32,055 nt of DNA. Origin: Bacteroidales bacterium. Lineage in GTDB: Bacteria; Bacteroidota; Bacteroidia; Bacteroidales; WCHB1-69. The translations under genes and the position numbers were made by a program. Positions 28,735 through 32,055 of this stretch are shown in pieces. The stretch's first letter is position 1; each line of letters opens with the position of its first letter. Below the pieces are notes generated by a model that was not told the DNA's origin, did no database searches, and was given only the letters and a program-made list of their open reading frames with translations. The stretch spans positions 1 through 32,055 of the forward strand of contig JAQVNO010000015.1 in the NCBI GenBank assembly GCA_028703095.1, given 5' to 3'.

Positions 28735-31700
28735 TTATTGTTTAATCACTTTTATTGTTCTAATTGTATGCTTGTCTGTTTGTATTTTCAAGAAATACAT
28801 ACCTTTAGCAAACGAAGAAATATCCATACGACTTAGTCTTTCTTGGAGCATTGTTTTTGAAATTACTTTTCCTGTTATGTCGCACAAGCATGCTTCTATA
28901 TCTTGAAAATCAATGTTATTACGTTGAATGTCGAGGTAAGTATTTGCCGGATTGGGGTAAACTATAATGGTATTTTCTGCTTGTATTTCGTTGATTCCTA
29001 CAGACACTTTTAATTGCAGGTGGATGATGCTATCACAACCGTACCGATTAAGGGCGTTTTGTGTAAACATAAATGTCCCGATGCTTAAAGTGTCGGTGTG
29101 GATGAGAAACCCATTGTTGTTGTATATTTCTCCTTGATACACTTCCTCGTTGATAATAGTGTCGTTGACCGGATGTACTGTCAGATATAGCATGATGTTG
29201 CTGTCACAACCGTACATATTGAAAGTAGAAAAATTATAAAGGAAACTACCTGTTGTCAAGGTGTCGCTGTGAATTTCAAATCCATTTTTCAAATAGGCTT
29301 CACCATGGCACAGCGTATCATACAATTCTACATTGTCAGTTGTTGATACATGCAATGTCAGGCTAAGGATACTGTCGCAACCGTAGGAGTTAAACAGGTG
29401 TTGTTGAAGCAACAGTGTTCCTACAGAGACGAGTATAGTGTCGAAGCCATGGGCGGTATAACGTTCACCCAAGCAAATGGCATCTTCTACTTCGATATTC
29501 TCAGAAGTAAGAACGTTAAGCTTAAGCGTTACAATGCTGTCGCAATCGTTAGCGCCTATTGTTTTTTGTATTAACGTCAGATTTCCCGTATTCTTAAGTT
29601 GTTGATAAAAACCATATTTTTCATAGAGGCTTCCCCCGCAAGCAGTATCTGTCAATAGATTGTTTGTATAGCAACCGTATTCATAGGCACCCATGTCTAT
29701 TAGTCCGTTTTTAATTCTTCGCAAGCCGGATAAATCGGTAGCTCCTATGTTTTTAGCGATTACATCACCTGCATCGATGCAAGGGGAAGAGCTGCTGAGT
29801 GTAAAATCATTAAGTGCCGGATTAGTAAAATGCACATAGTAAAAAGTATCAATGCCGTCATTAGAAGCATTCAGATTGATGTTGTTATTTCCTGTGTAGC
29901 CGCCTTGTATAGCAGAATAGCGAATATCGGTGAGGGTGCTGCTGCTGCTTGCTATTTGATTGGCATAAGTATTTCTTTTGTTTCCCCAGAAGATGCAGTT
30001 GACGGCAAAACAAGTGTCTCCCACATAAATTCCTCCGCCATTAGAGGTAACCGTATTATTGACAAAATTACAATTAACTAAATAGGTGGTATCCCATATC
30101 ATAGCACCTCCTCCGAAGATAGCGGTGTTGTTGTAAATATTACAATTCACCAAGATAGCTTTTCCAATAACATAGACACCACCACCATAGCTGCTGTCGT
30201 TGGTATTGTTGCGGATGATGCAGTTTGATAGTTTTCCTCCGTTCATAAAAGCACCTGCACCTCCGGTTTCCGTATAGCCGTTTTGAAGGATAAAGCCATC
30301 ACAAATTGAACGATTGGTGTCTGTCGCTCCGGCAGTTGCTACGACCCGTTGTTTGTGTTGGCCGTCAAGTATAGAGGTGTTTTGTGTGAAATTTCGTAAG
30401 TTTATATTGAAATTGGCGGGTTCATTACCTGCAAAACCGCCATACACTTTGTTGTTGGCAGCTATCTGGAAGGCTGTTTCCAGCGTAGTGTCTCCGTAAT
30501 ACGTTCCTGATTTAACCCATATTTGAGTAGGAGAAGCATAGGGTCTTTTTACGGCAAAACTTAAATGGGGGCTTGCATTATCCCAAGAAGAGCCGTCTTT
30601 TTTACCGGCACCGCTAGGGGTAATATAAACGATGTGGTTGGTGTCGGGGATAATGCTGTGTTGTGTCGGTTTAATATTGATAAGAATATAATGTCCGTTG
30701 GGGAAAGAATAACTCATGGGATTCAATGCAGAAACGAGGAAATATCCGTCGGCATAGCCTGTCCATCCCCAGTTTACATGGAAGTAATCGGAGTCGTTGT
30801 AGGCATCGAAAACAAAAGCATGTCCTCCCACATCACCGCTACCGCGGTACAATACCGGACGAGCGGAATCTATTTCGTTTTTTATGATTTGTACCCATTG
30901 GGCTTCTGAATATTGAGATCTGTTTAAGCCAATGACATCGGGATAGCCGAAAAAGGTTTTAAGAGCCAGTTCCGCGCTGGGAGAGCCTGCTGTATATTCT
31001 GCTAAGGAAGCATTACTCCCATAAACTCCGTAATCAATATCAATGCTAACGCCACAATGATACATCAAAGTAGCCACAGCATGAATTTGTGTGGCACGAG
31101 TAGATGAGTAGAGGCTTGTGGGCATAGAATCATAGAGATAAGTTGTGTTTTCGAAATCGGCAGATAAAACACCGAAGGGATGATCTACATAGGAATGAGA
31201 ACCTAAACCCTTAACGGGATGTTCCCAGTAATTCATTACCTGCGACATTGCCACTACTACGCAACCGGTGGCACAATAGGCTCTAACAGCGGTGTCGTAT
31301 GGACATAAACTATTGTAACGATTGCCTTGTCCCCATTTGGTGGTGATTAAAGGAGCTCCCGAATTTTTATGACTTTTTTGCATAAGAATGTTGCCGCTTA
31401 TCAGGGATTGCCATTGTTGAGTGATGGAAGGTGTGGCTGCAATGTTGTTGTTGATAGTATATTCAATTTCTTGTTCATAGGAAGATAACCACCATGCTGT
31501 ATTCGGGGGAATGTTGGTAGGGTCGAAAGGAGTTTCATTCGAATAAGCCAATATAGGTTTTACCCTGTCGTTTGCAGCTACAATGATAAATCCCTCACTT
31601 CCGGCATTGAAGACATAAAACAAGGAGTTTGTTTCACCGCTTTTTTGATGGGTGTTTGCCTGATAAACCAAGCTGAAATCAGTAAGATGCTTTTGAATGG

Positions 31701-31824
31701 CAGCAGGGTAGGTGGCACCGAAAAAGTTTTTTGCCACTGTTTTAGCGGTGGCAGTATCAATGTTGCTGCCTACAACTTGATTAAATATCAGGAGGCTTAC
31801 TAGTAAAAAAAATGCTTTTTTCAT
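28735..31824 (-). CDS. Secreted C10-family (streptopain/PrtT-like) cysteine peptidase with beta-helix region, four YGCDSI-type repeats and type IX secretion C-terminal domain
   Basis: YCATGCVVVAMSQVMNYW (Cys), GHAFVFDAYNDSDYFHVNWGWTGYADGYF (His). CxxDGFILQNGYTETGGAGAFMNGGKLSNCIIRNN beta-helix. VYPNPANTYLDIQ...GMYFLKIQTDKHTIRTIKVIKQ CTD. Confidence 0.88.
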   Translation of the reverse strand: MKKAFFLLVSLLIFNQVVGSNIDTATAKTVAKNFFGATYPAAIQKHLTDFSLVYQANTHQKSGETNSLFYVFNAGSEGFIIVAANDRVKPILAYSNETPFDPTNIPPNTAWWLSSYEQEIEYTINNNIAATPSITQQWQSLISGNILMQKSHKNSGAPLITTKWGQGNRYNSLCPYDTAVRAYCATGCVVVAMSQVMNYWEHPVKGLGSHSYVDHPFGVLSADFENTTYLYDSMPTSLYSSTRATQIHAVATLMYHCGVSIDIDYGVYGSNASLAEYTAGSPSAELALKTFFGYPDVIGLNRSQYSEAQWVQIIKNEIDSARPVLYRGSGDVGGHAFVFDAYNDSDYFHVNWGWTGYADGYFLVSALNPMSYSFPNGHYILINIKPTQHSIIPDTNHIVYITPSGAGKKDGSSWDNASPHLSFAVKRPYASPTQIWVKSGTYYGDTTLETAFQIAANNKVYGGFAGNEPANFNINLRNFTQNTSILDGQHKQRVVATAGATDTNRSICDGFILQNGYTETGGAGAFMNGGKLSNCIIRNNTNDSSYGGGVYVIGKAILVNCNIYNNTAIFGGGAMIWDTTYLVNCNFVNNTVTSNGGGIYVGDTCFAVNCIFWGNKRNTYANQIASSSSTLTDIRYSAIQGGYTGNNNINLNASNDGIDTFYYVHFTNPALNDFTLSSSSPCIDAGDVIAKNIGATDLSGLRRIKNGLIDMGAYEYGCYTNNLLTDTACGGSLYEKYGFYQQLKNTGNLTLIQKTIGANDCDSIVTLKLNVLTSENIEVEDAICLGERYTAHGFDTILVSVGTLLLQQHLFNSYGCDSILSLTLHVSTTDNVELYDTLCHGEAYLKNGFEIHSDTLTTGSFLYNFSTFNMYGCDSNIMLYLTVHPVNDTIINEEVYQGEIYNNNGFLIHTDTLSIGTFMFTQNALNRYGCDSIIHLQLKVSVGINEIQAENTIIVYPNPANTYLDIQRNNIDFQDIEACLCDITGKVISKTMLQERLSRMDISSFAKGMYFLKIQTDKHTIRTIKVIKQ
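28995..29680 (-). repeat. Four intragenic repeats of about 56 aa with motif (Y)GCDSIxxLxLxV
   Basis: CDSI/CDSN codons recur near 29030, 29201, 29371 and 29536 (period about 165-171 bp). Confidence 0.75.
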
Positions 31825-31864
31825 ATAGCGTATGGCTGTTAAACGTTCACATTGAATTGCGAAG

Positions 31865-31872
31865 CAAAGATA
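31865..31872 (-). promoter_or_regulatory. -7 box TATCTTTG for the C10 peptidase gene
   Basis: CAAAGATA on the plus strand, 41 bp upstream of the ATG. Confidence 0.5.
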
Positions 31873-31950
31873 CTTAAAAAAATAATATCATTTGATGTTT
31901 TTTTAAAAACGTAGTATTCTTTAGTAATAAAATCACTATTGTCCGATAAA

Positions 31951-31992
31951 AAAATAAAAAAAAGAGAAGGAGATAATTAAACCTCCTTTCTC
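31951..31992 (-). terminator. Intrinsic terminator, minus strand
   Basis: GAGAAAGGAG-gtttaattat-CTCCTTCTC followed by a T-rich tract (TTTTTTTTATTTTTTT). Confidence 0.65.
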
Positions 31993-32055
31993 ATTTGAGT
32001 AAATTTGTACTTCGAAATTTAACACATTTACTCATGGGCAAAAGTACAATTTTTT

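Noticed and set aside
30565-30909. 114-aa plus-strand ORF
   Set aside because: Antisense to the C10 peptidase coding region; no supporting motifs or promoter.

Overview
AT-rich window from a member of the Bacteroidota. The basis is TAnnTTTG-type -7 promoter boxes, a type IX secretion C-terminal domain, and the overall gene repertoire. About 24 protein-coding genes can be supported. They include housekeeping genes (ftsY, ispH, a pol III epsilon-like exonuclease, an RluA-type pseudouridine synthase, recO, malic enzyme, cdd, queA, ligA) and envelope or surface genes (a BamA/TamA-like POTRA barrel, OmpA-like, WG-repeat, GT9, and a C10 peptidase with T9SS tail). There is one tRNA-Arg(CCT). The most notable content is a gatE-gatD pair encoding the archaeal-type GatDE Glu-tRNA(Gln) amidotransferase, in an otherwise bacterial gene context. 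Smaller items are a zeta-toxin-like P-loop gene followed 1 nt later by an unlisted 50-aa ORF (candidate TA pair), a 39-aa ORF with a strong intrinsic terminator, a six-unit 22-bp tandem repeat built on a GAGC-TCCCAT-GCTC core, a stand-alone riboflavin-kinase domain protein next to ligA, a 35-bp direct repeat pair, and a promoter/hairpin/terminator cluster at the right edge that may be the end of a mobile element. All calls come from reading the sequence; no database search was run.
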